In this document: one piece after another, positions 51,083 through 59,784 of the stretch
How the letters are laid out: each line of letters opens with the position of its first letter
Numbering within the stretch: the stretch's first letter is position 1
From: Deltaproteobacteria bacterium
GTDB taxonomy: Bacteria; Myxococcota_A; Polyangia; Polyangiales; Polyangiaceae
Direction of reading: 5' to 3'
DNA: 64,000 bases
NCBI GenBank assembly: GCA_003235365.1
Contig: QJWJ01000115.1
Location: forward strand, 1 to 64,000
Translations under genes and position numbers: made by a program
The notes under the pieces: generated by a model
Seen by the model: only the letters and a program-made list of their open reading frames with translations
Database searches by the model: none
Told to the model about the DNA's origin: nothing

Positions 51083-53539
51083 GTGCTTAGCAAACGACCC
51101 AAGCGGAAGGTGCCGAAGGAATTCCTTCAGCCGCGACCCATGTCTGGTCCGGCGCCGCGGCGAGCCGACGTTTGGAGGTACCTGCCGCTGCCGCTGCTGG
51201 CTGCGCTCGTCGGAGTCTTGACCGCAGCGGCCTGTGCCCAGCCGGTGTTCATCGATCGTTGGTACTCGGGGTTGCTACGGCTGTCCGAGACCCAGGCGAA
51301 TGCCACTCGCGTCGTGTTGCTGACCGTTTCGTCGCGCAGCATCAAGGACGGCCAGTGTGGTGAAATGGTCACCCGAGCTCTCACCAACGCTGGCGCACAG
51401 GCTGGGTTGATGAGCGGCGTCGTCGGGCCGCTCTGCCCTCCCGAAACCAACCTGCCTGGAATCGACCCGGAAGTCATCCCGCCGATCGAAGCGCTTCCGC
51501 CGACGCTCGTCGACGACGCGTCTTCACTGCCGACCGGCTTTGACGTCGATGCATTTACGCCCTTGCTCGAAGCATTGGGCATGGCCAAGTCACGTTGGTT
51601 GCGCGTTTATTCGTTAGACGCCGTGCCGGTCGTTTCCATCGAATCGCTGTATTCGAAACAAGTGGATCCAAGCGCACTCGCCGGCAAAGTCGTGGCGATT
51701 GCGCTGGCCGACGACGAGCCGGAACGACGGGATCGACGCCTGGCGTCACGCCTCGCCGCAGGCCTGCAAAGCCCACCGTTGACCCCACCCAAGCACTGGC
51801 TGCTCATCGCCATCGCTGCGCTGGCATCCGCACTGACTGCCCTCGCCACTTCACGGTGGCGGGCGAACCAACGCTGGAGAATGGGGACCTACTTCGGCCT
51901 TGGGCTGTCGCTGACGCTCCTGACACCAGCATGCCTCGCGTGGAACGTATTGCCCCCCACGCCTGCCGTGGTGCTGGCCAGCGTCGCCTGTTGGGGATGC
52001 CTCGAGCTGCCGCGGCGAATCGTCGCGATGAAAGCGGATCGCAGTGTGGAACGATTGCTCCAAAAGGCGAGTCGCTTGCTGCAAGTCCGAGCGCCTGCTT
52101 ACGTAGACGAAGCGGCATTCTGGCAGAGCCTCGCGCGCAGAGCAGCCCAGGCCCATCCCGCCGATGACGTCTTGGTCGCCGAGTTGCCGCCGTTTAGCTG
52201 GCGCCTCAAGGTGTGGCCAAACGGTGAACTGGACGAGTCGGTCATTCGCGAACGCCGTCGCGACATTCGACGCACGCCCTATGCCAACCAACAAGGCGTG
52301 CCCGTCTCCAGCGTGGTCGACGACTACCTGGTCATGAACGGAGTACCGACGGTGATGGTGCCCGTCGCGTATCGCGGCGAGATCGAGGGTTACCTGTTGC
52401 TCATCGGTCAGAGCGCCGCAGACTACTTCGCGGACAATCCCCTGGTCGCTCGAGCGCTCGCAGACGACCTGGCCGCGTTGATCCGCAACCGGCGAATCGT
52501 GCTGCAGCAAGAGCAAGCTCAACTTCGCCCCGGCGGGTTGTCGACGACATCGATGGGCAGCGGTTCGGAACTCATGCTCAGTGGCGCCCGGACGGCTTTG
52601 GCCGAACTGCGACTGATGAACCGACTGGTCCAGTACGCGCCCGTTGGGTTGTGCTACGCGGATCCTTTCGGCGACGTTCGCATCTTGGGCAAGGCCTGGC
52701 TGCGCTGGATACCGCAGTTGAGCATCGATTCGCCGACGACCGCGGCTGGCGGGACACTTGCTCAGGGGCAACTCGCCCTGCGCGAGTTGTTGGAAACACT
52801 CACCCAGCAAGTGGGGCAACAAGCTCCGCTGCTCAGCAACATCGGCGAGGACGGGTTTTCGCTCGACATCCCCGTTCGCCGCAACGACGCACCAGACGTC
52901 AAAGCGCTCAAGCTTCAAGTGTTCGCGCTACCAAAGACCGACGACGAAGACGTCGGCGGATTCATGGCGTCGTTGACGGAACTGTCGAGCGCCAGCGACA
53001 GCATCGCCCCTCGGGCCAGCATTGCCCCGCAGCAAGGCGATCCTTTGGTGGTGTTCTCTCTCGCGCGCTTGATGCAACGGCTACTCAGTACCATCCCCGG
53101 TGAGGCACGCTCCAAACTGCGCTTGCAAACCCCGAGGGACACGGCACACGTCGTCGCCCACCGTGGCGAGCTCCGCGACGCGATGCAGAGCTTCTTGGTC
53201 AGCGCCGCCAAGCAGGCCTCGAAAGGCAGCGGGCCACTGGTGGCGCTGAAAGAACTGGATCGGACCGTCGAAGTCCGCATCATGGATCTGAAGCTCGGGG
53301 CCCCACTGGCTGCGCTCGAACGCGTGATCTTGGCGCCCAGCGCCCCACCGGCAGGTCTCGGCCCGCTGGGCGTGTTGGTCAGGGCTGTCGAGAACAGTCA
53401 CGGCTACGTCGAACTGGTTACCGAGAACAGTTGGGGACTGGAACTCAAGCTCTTCTTCGTCCGCGCCCGCCCGCGCATCGAGAACCCCGAAGCGGTGCTC
53501 GAGGGGCTCAGAAGGCAGAACAGGCCCCTACGACTCTAA
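51083..53539 (+). CDS. CHASE2-domain pseudokinase-like membrane sensor
   Basis: The 818-residue product has an N-terminal membrane helix (YLPLPLLAALVGVL) and a CHASE2-like extracytoplasmic domain (about 50-230, RVVLLTVSSRSIKDGQC). Three more helices (about 237-310) precede a cytoplasmic GAF/PAS-like region (about 325-480). A C-terminal HATPase-like part (about 660-800) is last. No phospho-acceptor histidine box is visible. The N-box (ELRDAMQSFLVSAAKQ) lacks the catalytic Asn and the G boxes are absent, so it is probably not an active kinase. It may sense an extracellular signal and act through protein contacts. GTG 51083 has AGGCG upstream; ATG 51140 is the alternative and would free a perfect palindrome (51115-51128) as an operator. 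Divergent from the CapC operon. Confidence 0.78.
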   Translation: MLSKRPKRKVPKEFLQPRPMSGPAPRRADVWRYLPLPLLAALVGVLTAAACAQPVFIDRWYSGLLRLSETQANATRVVLLTVSSRSIKDGQCGEMVTRALTNAGAQAGLMSGVVGPLCPPETNLPGIDPEVIPPIEALPPTLVDDASSLPTGFDVDAFTPLLEALGMAKSRWLRVYSLDAVPVVSIESLYSKQVDPSALAGKVVAIALADDEPERRDRRLASRLAAGLQSPPLTPPKHWLLIAIAALASALTALATSRWRANQRWRMGTYFGLGLSLTLLTPACLAWNVLPPTPAVVLASVACWGCLELPRRIVAMKADRSVERLLQKASRLLQVRAPAYVDEAAFWQSLARRAAQAHPADDVLVAELPPFSWRLKVWPNGELDESVIRERRRDIRRTPYANQQGVPVSSVVDDYLVMNGVPTVMVPVAYRGEIEGYLLLIGQSAADYFADNPLVARALADDLAALIRNRRIVLQQEQAQLRPGGLSTTSMGSGSELMLSGARTALAELRLMNRLVQYAPVGLCYADPFGDVRILGKAWLRWIPQLSIDSPTTAAGGTLAQGQLALRELLETLTQQVGQQAPLLSNIGEDGFSLDIPVRRNDAPDVKALKLQVFALPKTDDEDVGGFMASLTELSSASDSIAPRASIAPQQGDPLVVFSLARLMQRLLSTIPGEARSKLRLQTPRDTAHVVAHRGELRDAMQSFLVSAAKQASKGSGPLVALKELDRTVEVRIMDLKLGAPLAALERVILAPSAPPAGLGPLGVLVRAVENSHGYVELVTENSWGLELKLFFVRARPRIENPEAVLEGLRRQNRPLRL
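51115..51128. promoter_or_regulatory. Perfect 14-base palindrome, candidate operator
   Basis: GAAGGAATTCCTTC is a perfect inverted repeat located 45 bases upstream of the CapC operon start codon, between the two possible starts of the divergent CHASE2 gene. The position suits a shared operator, but no regulator is known. Confidence 0.4.
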
Positions 53540-53551
53540 AGGGGCAAGCAC

Positions 53552-53577
53552 GGCGAGCACGATTGTCGGGCGTTTCT
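53552..53577 (+). repeat. Intergenic repeat, copy 2
   Basis: This is the second copy of the element at 11925-11951: GGCGAGCACGATTGT is identical, followed by GGGC and GTTTCT. It starts 13 bases after the stop codon of the CHASE2 gene. Confidence 0.6.
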
Positions 53578-53600
53578 TCGACTCCATTCTCTGTTGCATC

Positions 53601-53633
53601 GAATGAGAGTCCGCGAATCGCGAACTCTCATTC
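53601..53633. terminator. Long inverted repeat between convergent genes
   Basis: GAATGAGAGT (53601-53610) pairs perfectly with ACTCTCATTC (53624-53633), with an inner CGCG-AAT-CGCG stem. It sits four bases from the stop of the transferase gene on the minus strand and would form a strong hairpin in transcripts from both sides. It lacks a T-run. Confidence 0.6.
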
Positions 53634-53636
53634 AGT

Positions 53637-55523
53637 TCACTTTGGCGGCCGCTCGAAGACGTTCAAGACGTGACCGCGAAGTTGGTCGCACAACGGGTCG
53701 TCGCTCTGTTGCTCTTCCGATGGATCGAGCCGCGTGTTGAAGCACTGCCAACCGCGGTCATAGGGAGTTCGAGCAAATAACTTGATCTCGCCGCGCATGA
53801 CGCCCCAGTTCTCGAAGGCACAACTCCACACAGCGGCGCAATTGGTCATCGGCAGTGTGCGAGCTGGTGCGGGGCGTCTCAGGAGGCTGGCGCCCAACAA
53901 CTTGCCGCGGAACGGATCGAGTTGCGGCGCGTCCCAAACGCCCATCAGGTCCAGTGCCGTGACCATCATGTCAGGGTGAAAGGTGAAGTGATCGCGATGA
54001 GCGATCAACGCGGTGCGCTCCTCCTGGGTGAGCGAACCTGCTGGCGCATCGACGAAGGCTGGGACCTTCACTTCTTCATCGAACAAAGTGAACGTATGGC
54101 CCATTTGCCCATGTTCGCGAAACGCTTCGCCGTGGTCACTCGTGTACATCACCACGGTACGGGGCCCGAATGACGCATCGCGAATCGCCCGGATCATTCT
54201 CCCCAGATGGGTGTCCTGTTGCACGACCGCATTTTGATAGTAATTGCGCAACTTGGTGGTCGAATCCGGGCCCTTCTCGAACGCTGCGGGTTGATGCGGT
54301 TGTTCTCGGTGCTCGTCGACGAAGTACGGATAGTGAACGTTGGCGAGATGCAGAACGACGAAGAACGGCTCGCGCAGATTGGCGACGTTGCTCTGCACGT
54401 AGTCGGCAAGGCGCGCTTCGTCCGCCCCCATGTCCAAATCGGCATCCCCCTGCAGCTGGGTCGCGCTCACGAAGCTGTCTACGCCGAGATTCTGAACGAA
54501 TAGCCTCGAATTGGCGAAGAACAGGTTCTGCGCCGTCCAGTAGGCAGTCTGCCAACCGGCGGCTTTGGCGTAGTCGAACAACAAGGGCCAGGTATGCAGC
54601 ACTTCGTGAGTATCCGAAGGAGCAACCCCCGCCCACAGCACGGGCAATGAGATCGCCGTAGTCGAATCGAGGGCGCGCATCTGGCGCAGCCCGTGACGCC
54701 CCGGCAGCAGCTCGTTCGTCGTCGGACTCTGCCTGCATCCGGGCTCGAACTCGGAACAAAAGGCATCGGCACGAACACTCTCACTGACGACGAACACCAC
54801 GTTGCGAGGAACGGCGGGACGCGCGTCGATCGGAGCGACGTGCGTTGAATGCCTCAACGAAGGACGGGTGCGTTGGTCGTCTTCGAGCCCGCCCAATTGC
54901 CCCCAGACGTAAGCGCCAATCGCGTTGAGGTACAGCGTGTCGGGTGTCGATGCCTGGGCTGCCCGATGTTGCGTCGGAATGAACCAGCTCCCCACGAACA
55001 GCAGCGGAGCCAACCAGGCAAGCCGCGGCCGCGCGACGGGCATCGTTTTGCAGCGCAACACCACCAAGCCCAGCGCAAGCACGAAGAACGGCAACTTGGA
55101 AGTCGCGTAACTCGTTGCGTCCGCGCGAAGCTGACTGAACACGCTATCGGTCAAGTCCGCAGCAAAGAGCGTCAAGTCCTTGTTGAGGTACGCGTGGTAC
55201 TGCTCGAAGAAGTACGCTTGCCCGCCGAGGGAGAACGTCATGCCCAAGACGAAAACCCCCCCCGCAAACCAGCCGCTGACGGCACGCTGAGATACCGCCC
55301 ACAACAGCAGCGCCCAAACGCAGCAACTCTGCGAACAAGCCGCGACGTAGGTCAGCTTCTGCCACGTCGAGAAGTCGGCGATGTCGCCGCCGCGCAAGGC
55401 GACATCCAGACAGATCGAGGCGAGTGCGGGCGCCAGTAAAACGACCAGCGCCACGCGGCTGGCGCCCGGTCCTGTCAAGCGGCTTCGAACGAATGCAACC
55501 AGTGCAAATCTCTCCATCGTCAA
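53637..55523 (-). CDS. Sulfatase-fold membrane transferase (EptA/phosphoethanolamine transferase-like)
   Basis: The 628-residue product has five N-terminal membrane helices (residues 20-190) and an alkaline-phosphatase-superfamily domain. Key features are VVFVVSESVRADAF (zinc-ligand Glu), LDSTTAISLPVLWAGVAPSD (the Thr nucleophile region, as in GTATAVSLPC of EptA), VVMYTSDHGEAF (zinc Asp-His) and MGHTFTLFDEEVKVPAF (His). The family transfers phosphoethanolamine or similar groups from phospholipids to lipid A, glycans or other surface acceptors; the acceptor here is unknown. It is adjacent and convergent to the CHASE2 sensor gene, so it may belong to the same surface-polymer neighbourhood, which is inference. 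Start ATG 55523 or Met3. Confidence 0.85.
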   Translation of the reverse strand: MTMERFALVAFVRSRLTGPGASRVALVVLLAPALASICLDVALRGGDIADFSTWQKLTYVAACSQSCCVWALLLWAVSQRAVSGWFAGGVFVLGMTFSLGGQAYFFEQYHAYLNKDLTLFAADLTDSVFSQLRADATSYATSKLPFFVLALGLVVLRCKTMPVARPRLAWLAPLLFVGSWFIPTQHRAAQASTPDTLYLNAIGAYVWGQLGGLEDDQRTRPSLRHSTHVAPIDARPAVPRNVVFVVSESVRADAFCSEFEPGCRQSPTTNELLPGRHGLRQMRALDSTTAISLPVLWAGVAPSDTHEVLHTWPLLFDYAKAAGWQTAYWTAQNLFFANSRLFVQNLGVDSFVSATQLQGDADLDMGADEARLADYVQSNVANLREPFFVVLHLANVHYPYFVDEHREQPHQPAAFEKGPDSTTKLRNYYQNAVVQQDTHLGRMIRAIRDASFGPRTVVMYTSDHGEAFREHGQMGHTFTLFDEEVKVPAFVDAPAGSLTQEERTALIAHRDHFTFHPDMMVTALDLMGVWDAPQLDPFRGKLLGASLLRRPAPARTLPMTNCAAVWSCAFENWGVMRGEIKLFARTPYDRGWQCFNTRLDPSEEQQSDDPLCDQLRGHVLNVFERPPK

Positions 55524-55698
55524 TCACACGCCCCGCGAAACCGCGCGTGCGCAGCGCTTCACTCGAGACAGTTGCTACATTTGGGTAACACAACCTTCGC
55601 GGCCATGTGACGTCGTTACCCGTCTGACCGCCTCGGGCCGACGCCAAACGAACACCCAGCAACGTGGAAATCCGCATGGGTTCCCCATCCGACCGAAC

Positions 55699-55747
55699 GC
55701 TCGGCTCATGGCTGTCCCCACCCTGGGTTACGCCGGGGGAGCCGAGC
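55699..55747 (-). terminator. Stem-loop after the DUF420 gene
   Basis: GAGCCGAGC (55739-55747) pairs with GCTCGGCTC (55699-55707), with an inner GGGGGA/TCCCC pairing. The hairpin begins four bases after the minus-strand stop of the DUF420 gene. No T-run follows, so termination is likely but not certain. Confidence 0.5.
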
Positions 55748-55750
55748 CGC

Positions 55751-56281
55751 TCACGTGTTGTAGAGCATCCAGTAGACCACCACGCCGCTCACCGACACGT
55801 ACAACCACAGCGGGAGTGTCCAGCGTGCGACTTTGCGATGCCCACCGATTCGACCGGTCCAGCCTCGGTAGATGGTGAACAAGGCGAGCGGGATGATGAC
55901 GGCCGCCAAGAGAATGTGCGGGATCAAGAAACCGAAATACACGAACCGCAACCAGCCTTCGCCTTGGAAGGGAACCGAACCGACGCGGGCGTGGTGCAGG
56001 AGATAGAAAACCAAGAACAGCGACGAAAGCGCGAAGGCGGTCAGCATGCACGCGCGATGAAGGCGCAGAGCGCCACGGCGTACGGCGACGTAGCCGACGA
56101 CCAGCGCGCAAGCGGCCGTCGCGTTCAGGCAGGCATTGAAAGTGGCAAGTGGCGCTGGCCCCACTCCCGCAGTCGTTTTCGGAAGCAGTCCGATGACGAC
56201 TGCAACCGCCACACAAACGAAGACGGACAACCCGACGATCACGCGTCGGGCGAACTGAGTGTCGGTGGCTTCCGTGTTCAT
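55751..56281 (-). CDS. DUF420 family membrane protein
   Basis: The 176-residue product has four to five transmembrane helices and the family's conserved stretches LHRACMLTAFALSSLFLVFY, FVYFGFLIPHILLAAVIIP, and GRIGGHRKVARWTLPLWLYV with VYWML at the end. Histidines in LHRA, PHILLA and GHRK are conserved and may bind haem. DUF420 proteins (YozB/CtaM-like) are associated with cytochrome c oxidase assembly. The ATG at 56281 is chosen because the family begins there; the longer open frame runs through the divergent promoter region. It is divergent from the REC-PilZ gene; the 279 bases between them contain no obvious gene. Confidence 0.88.
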   Translation of the reverse strand: MNTEATDTQFARRVIVGLSVFVCVAVAVVIGLLPKTTAGVGPAPLATFNACLNATAACALVVGYVAVRRGALRLHRACMLTAFALSSLFLVFYLLHHARVGSVPFQGEGWLRFVYFGFLIPHILLAAVIIPLALFTIYRGWTGRIGGHRKVARWTLPLWLYVSVSGVVVYWMLYNT

Positions 56282-56560
56282 GGCGACGATTCCTGACTGC
56301 GACCCGGGGAACTGGGGACCGGCTGGCAACCGCTGGGGAGCGAGCTGCGACGACTGGAGGGGCTTGTGGTCAATGGCTGTGGTGTACGCAATGGGATGCG
56401 ATGTCGCACCTGAGATAGCTCGACCAGCCGCACGGTTTCGTGTGCGGCGTCCAGAGGACGGACCGATGACACCTGGCGGTGTCCCACACTCTACGAGAAA
56501 AAACGGGCTTTTATGGCCCCAAACGGGGCTGACGCCCAGGGGCCGTGATATGGTCTGCGC

Positions 56561-59500
56561 GTGAGTCGGAGGCAGTTGCTGGTACTTGGAAACCTCAAGG
56601 GTGCCGCGATGGCAGCACTCGAGACGGCCTGCCGAGATCTGAACTTCGAAAGCCTGCTGCAACAAAAGGCCGACGACGCGATCAGCCAGCTCGACTCGGG
56701 AACCTACCGCGCGCTTTTGGTCGATCTCACCACGCCGGGCGCGGCGCGATTTTGCCACGAAGCACGGGCGCGTCGGGCATTGTTCAACGTTCCGCTGATC
56801 GCCCTTTCGCCGAAGTTGACCGATCTCGCCTTTTCAAACGCGTTGCGCTGGGGAGCGGACGATGTCGTGATGTTGGGTGCCGCGGAGCCGCTCGCCGCAC
56901 GGCTGCAGTCGATTCCGGAAAAGGTCGCACCCATCACCGCGGCCACACGTGGTGAAGCAGTCATCGCCGATCCCGAACGGAGTCGCTGCGACGTGTTGGG
57001 GCGAGTGCTCGCCAATGCAGGCTTCAACGTGAAGTACGCAACCGACACCGTTGCGACACGCTTCTATCTCACGAAAGACAGCGTCCGCCTGTTCGTCCTC
57101 AACACCGAGCTGGGAGATCCGGGCGAGCTCATCCGCGACGCGCGCGCTGGCGGCAACTCGGCCGACTGGGTCGTCACGACCAAGACCCTGGATGTGGACG
57201 GCATCCGCTCGAAATTGAAGGGGACACCCAACGTCGTGGTGATGTCCTCCCACGGCCCACCTGAGAACGTACTGTTTGCGCTCAACTTGCTGCGTCCCAC
57301 GGCCGAAGCCCAGAAGCGGGCGGAAGTCCGAGCGTTGTACGGTGCGATCGTGCTGTTTCGCCCAGTCGGATTGGACCGCGACGAGTTTGGGTTCACGTAC
57401 AGCGTGAGCTCGCGCGGCCTGTACCTGCGCACGTTGCTCGAACCGACGAGCGAGCGGCTGTGGGTGGAGATGACGCCACCGAACGTTCCGCGACGCGTGA
57501 AGCTCCTGGCAGAGGTCGCCTGGTCGCGCACGTTCGGGCAAGCGGGCGCGGAAACCGCGCCGCCGGGCTTCGGCGTGCGGATCTTGGACGGCCTCGGCGA
57601 CGACCTCGAGCTGTGGCGCATGGGGTTCGAATCCTTGGAGGTGGCGACCCCGGGAGGAGGGGTGCACGAAGTCTCGACGTCTGCGTCGAGCGCGTTCCGA
57701 GTGCCGCTGCCGTCGAATCGCCCGCCAAAGCAGCCTGGTCGTCCGTCGATGGCTTCGATTCAAGTTCCGCGGCTATCACAAACGCCGAAGCCGGCAACCA
57801 CGGCAAAGTCCGGCAAGCAGCGCTCAGTTCTTCCACCCAGCCAGATCTCGATGCTGCCAGGGGCCGCCGGAGCAACGCTATCCCAGAAGTCCGAAGCCCC
57901 GATCCCCCAACGTGTCGACACGTCACGACAGAGTCGAGTCCCGGAGAGACCCATCGTCGCGCACCGCTCCGTACGCCCAAAGCCGACCCCGTCACGGCTG
58001 CCAGGCGAAGCGGTGGTGACCCCGCTGGCCGTCAGGGCTGTCGACGTTCCGAGCAGCACGTGGGCGTCCGAATCCGAAAGTCAACGTCAGCCCGCCCCTC
58101 GCCCCCCATCCGTCAGCTCACAGGATGCGGTCTTGAACGCCATCCGCGCATCCCTTCCTCCAGAAGGGATCGCGGCCGTGGACCAACAAAGGGCCCGCTC
58201 ACTCGCTGCCCGCCCCCCTGTCGCGACACCGACATCCAAGGACGCGTCGACGTCAGGAGAGAACACCATCGTCGAGCTCCCTGTCCCGCCGAGCGTGACG
58301 GAGGCGAGAGCGCAGCCCCCCACCGACGAAGCGGAACCCGTGCCGCGCCTGTCGCAAACGGCGATCACTGAGCCGATCGATCCGAGGATCGACTTCGACG
58401 ACGACCCGCCACCGCGGGGCGAGCCCCCTGTCGGCCCCAAGCACGTCCGCACGGTGATCGGCATCGGTAACCCGGACATGCCATTGCCCGTGGACTGGGC
58501 AACTGGCCACGCACCCGCACCGCAAGCGCCGCCAATGACCCTGGCGGACTTGGAGCCAGACGATGTTCCGCAGGACGCGACGTCCACCGACGACGAGCAA
58601 CCACTGCAGGAACCGGAACCCGCGCCCGCGCCCCCCCCTGTCGAACCGGTATCCGTGAGTCCAAGCGAAGGGCACACCTCACTGCTGCGCGATGATGATG
58701 TCGAATCGCTACCGCCACAACCGGCTGAGCCCCCCGCGCTAGCAGAGGCCATTCCCGACACACCGCCGGCACAACCCGTCGAGACCCGTCCACGCACTGC
58801 GCCGCCACCTCGCCGGCGTCGGGCAACCAACCCGGAGATGGCCACCAGTACCGAAACTCGCGAGGAGGATCCGACGACTTCACCGAGTCACCGCAGACGA
58901 CGACGTGGCAACTCGGTTCGAACCGCTTTGGTTGCCGCGGCCGTCACACTCGGTGCTCTATTGCTGGGCCCCCGCGTCTACGAACGGCTTCGTGCCGGTG
59001 CTGCGTCTTCCTCGGGGCGAGAAGACACCCACCAACCCCCGTCGCAGATCAGCGCAACGCGTCAAGGCGAACCCGTCGCGACCAGAGGTTTGAGTCCGAT
59101 GCAAACCGGGCAGACGACGCTTCCCGCTGCGACTCTCACGCCCCCTGAGCGCGTCGCGAACGACGCTCCCACAGCGTCGACAGCTTCCCCCGAGGAATTG
59201 CCCACCTCGACGATGCGCGGGGACGAGGTCGTGCCCGGGGCGGAAGTGGCGACCACTTCGCCCACCGAAGACGAAGCAGTTCCGACCCCGCCACCGCGGG
59301 ACGAGCCAGGGCCGGCAAACGACGTTCCTGATCTGGAAGAACTGGGAGAGGACCAGGCCTATCTGTTCGTTCACTCGACAGTGAACGCAAATGTTTACGT
59401 GCACGGCGTTGAAGTGGGCAAAACGAACACCTGGCTCACCAGCCGCTGCGGCTTCCGCTTCATTCGGCTGGGCTCGGCGCCTGGCAAGTGGCTTTCGAAG

Positions 59501-59563
59501 GGCGAACCCGCAAAGTTGAACTGCAGGCAGCCAAACGAGCTGACCTTGGGATCGACTGAGTAG
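56561..59563 (+). CDS. REC-REC-PilZ protein with Pro-rich linker, one membrane helix and extracytoplasmic tail
   Basis: The 1000-residue product has a receiver-like domain at 1-115 (LVDLTTPG keeps the Asp) and a second at about 130-235 in which that position is Asn (VLNTELGD). A PilZ-like domain follows (about 245-345, ALYGAIVLFRPVGLDRDEFGFTYSVSSRGLYLRTLLE), then a low-complexity Pro/Ser/Glu linker to about 785, one membrane helix (TALVAAAVTLGALLLG, near 787-803), an acidic linker and a PEGA-like C-terminal region (LFVHSTVNANVYVHGVEVGKT). PilZ domains bind cyclic-di-GMP; the arginines expected at the front of the domain are partly kept (AEVRALY). The protein may link c-di-GMP and phosphorelay status to a surface process. 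The start codon is GTG at 56561. Unusual in spanning the membrane. Confidence 0.82.
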   Translation: MSRRQLLVLGNLKGAAMAALETACRDLNFESLLQQKADDAISQLDSGTYRALLVDLTTPGAARFCHEARARRALFNVPLIALSPKLTDLAFSNALRWGADDVVMLGAAEPLAARLQSIPEKVAPITAATRGEAVIADPERSRCDVLGRVLANAGFNVKYATDTVATRFYLTKDSVRLFVLNTELGDPGELIRDARAGGNSADWVVTTKTLDVDGIRSKLKGTPNVVVMSSHGPPENVLFALNLLRPTAEAQKRAEVRALYGAIVLFRPVGLDRDEFGFTYSVSSRGLYLRTLLEPTSERLWVEMTPPNVPRRVKLLAEVAWSRTFGQAGAETAPPGFGVRILDGLGDDLELWRMGFESLEVATPGGGVHEVSTSASSAFRVPLPSNRPPKQPGRPSMASIQVPRLSQTPKPATTAKSGKQRSVLPPSQISMLPGAAGATLSQKSEAPIPQRVDTSRQSRVPERPIVAHRSVRPKPTPSRLPGEAVVTPLAVRAVDVPSSTWASESESQRQPAPRPPSVSSQDAVLNAIRASLPPEGIAAVDQQRARSLAARPPVATPTSKDASTSGENTIVELPVPPSVTEARAQPPTDEAEPVPRLSQTAITEPIDPRIDFDDDPPPRGEPPVGPKHVRTVIGIGNPDMPLPVDWATGHAPAPQAPPMTLADLEPDDVPQDATSTDDEQPLQEPEPAPAPPPVEPVSVSPSEGHTSLLRDDDVESLPPQPAEPPALAEAIPDTPPAQPVETRPRTAPPPRRRRATNPEMATSTETREEDPTTSPSHRRRRRGNSVRTALVAAAVTLGALLLGPRVYERLRAGAASSSGREDTHQPPSQISATRQGEPVATRGLSPMQTGQTTLPAATLTPPERVANDAPTASTASPEELPTSTMRGDEVVPGAEVATTSPTEDEAVPTPPPRDEPGPANDVPDLEELGEDQAYLFVHSTVNANVYVHGVEVGKTNTWLTSRCGFRFIRLGSAPGKWLSKGEPAKLNCRQPNELTLGSTE

Positions 59564-59784
59564 TGAGTGACGCTCGTCCCGCTCCGTCGAGCTCGGTCGC
59601 CTCGCTGAACGGTGGGCTCGACTGGTCCCGGTGTGCTCGGCGCTGTCCCAGGGCAGTCCCGCAACGCTGGGTCGCGCGCAAGATTCGCGTCGGCACGTAC
59701 GGCGACTCCGAGATTCTCGCCTGCTTCCACGCCACCATCTGAAACAAGCATTCCCCGCTGCCGCGTTTGATATATGCTCGACAC

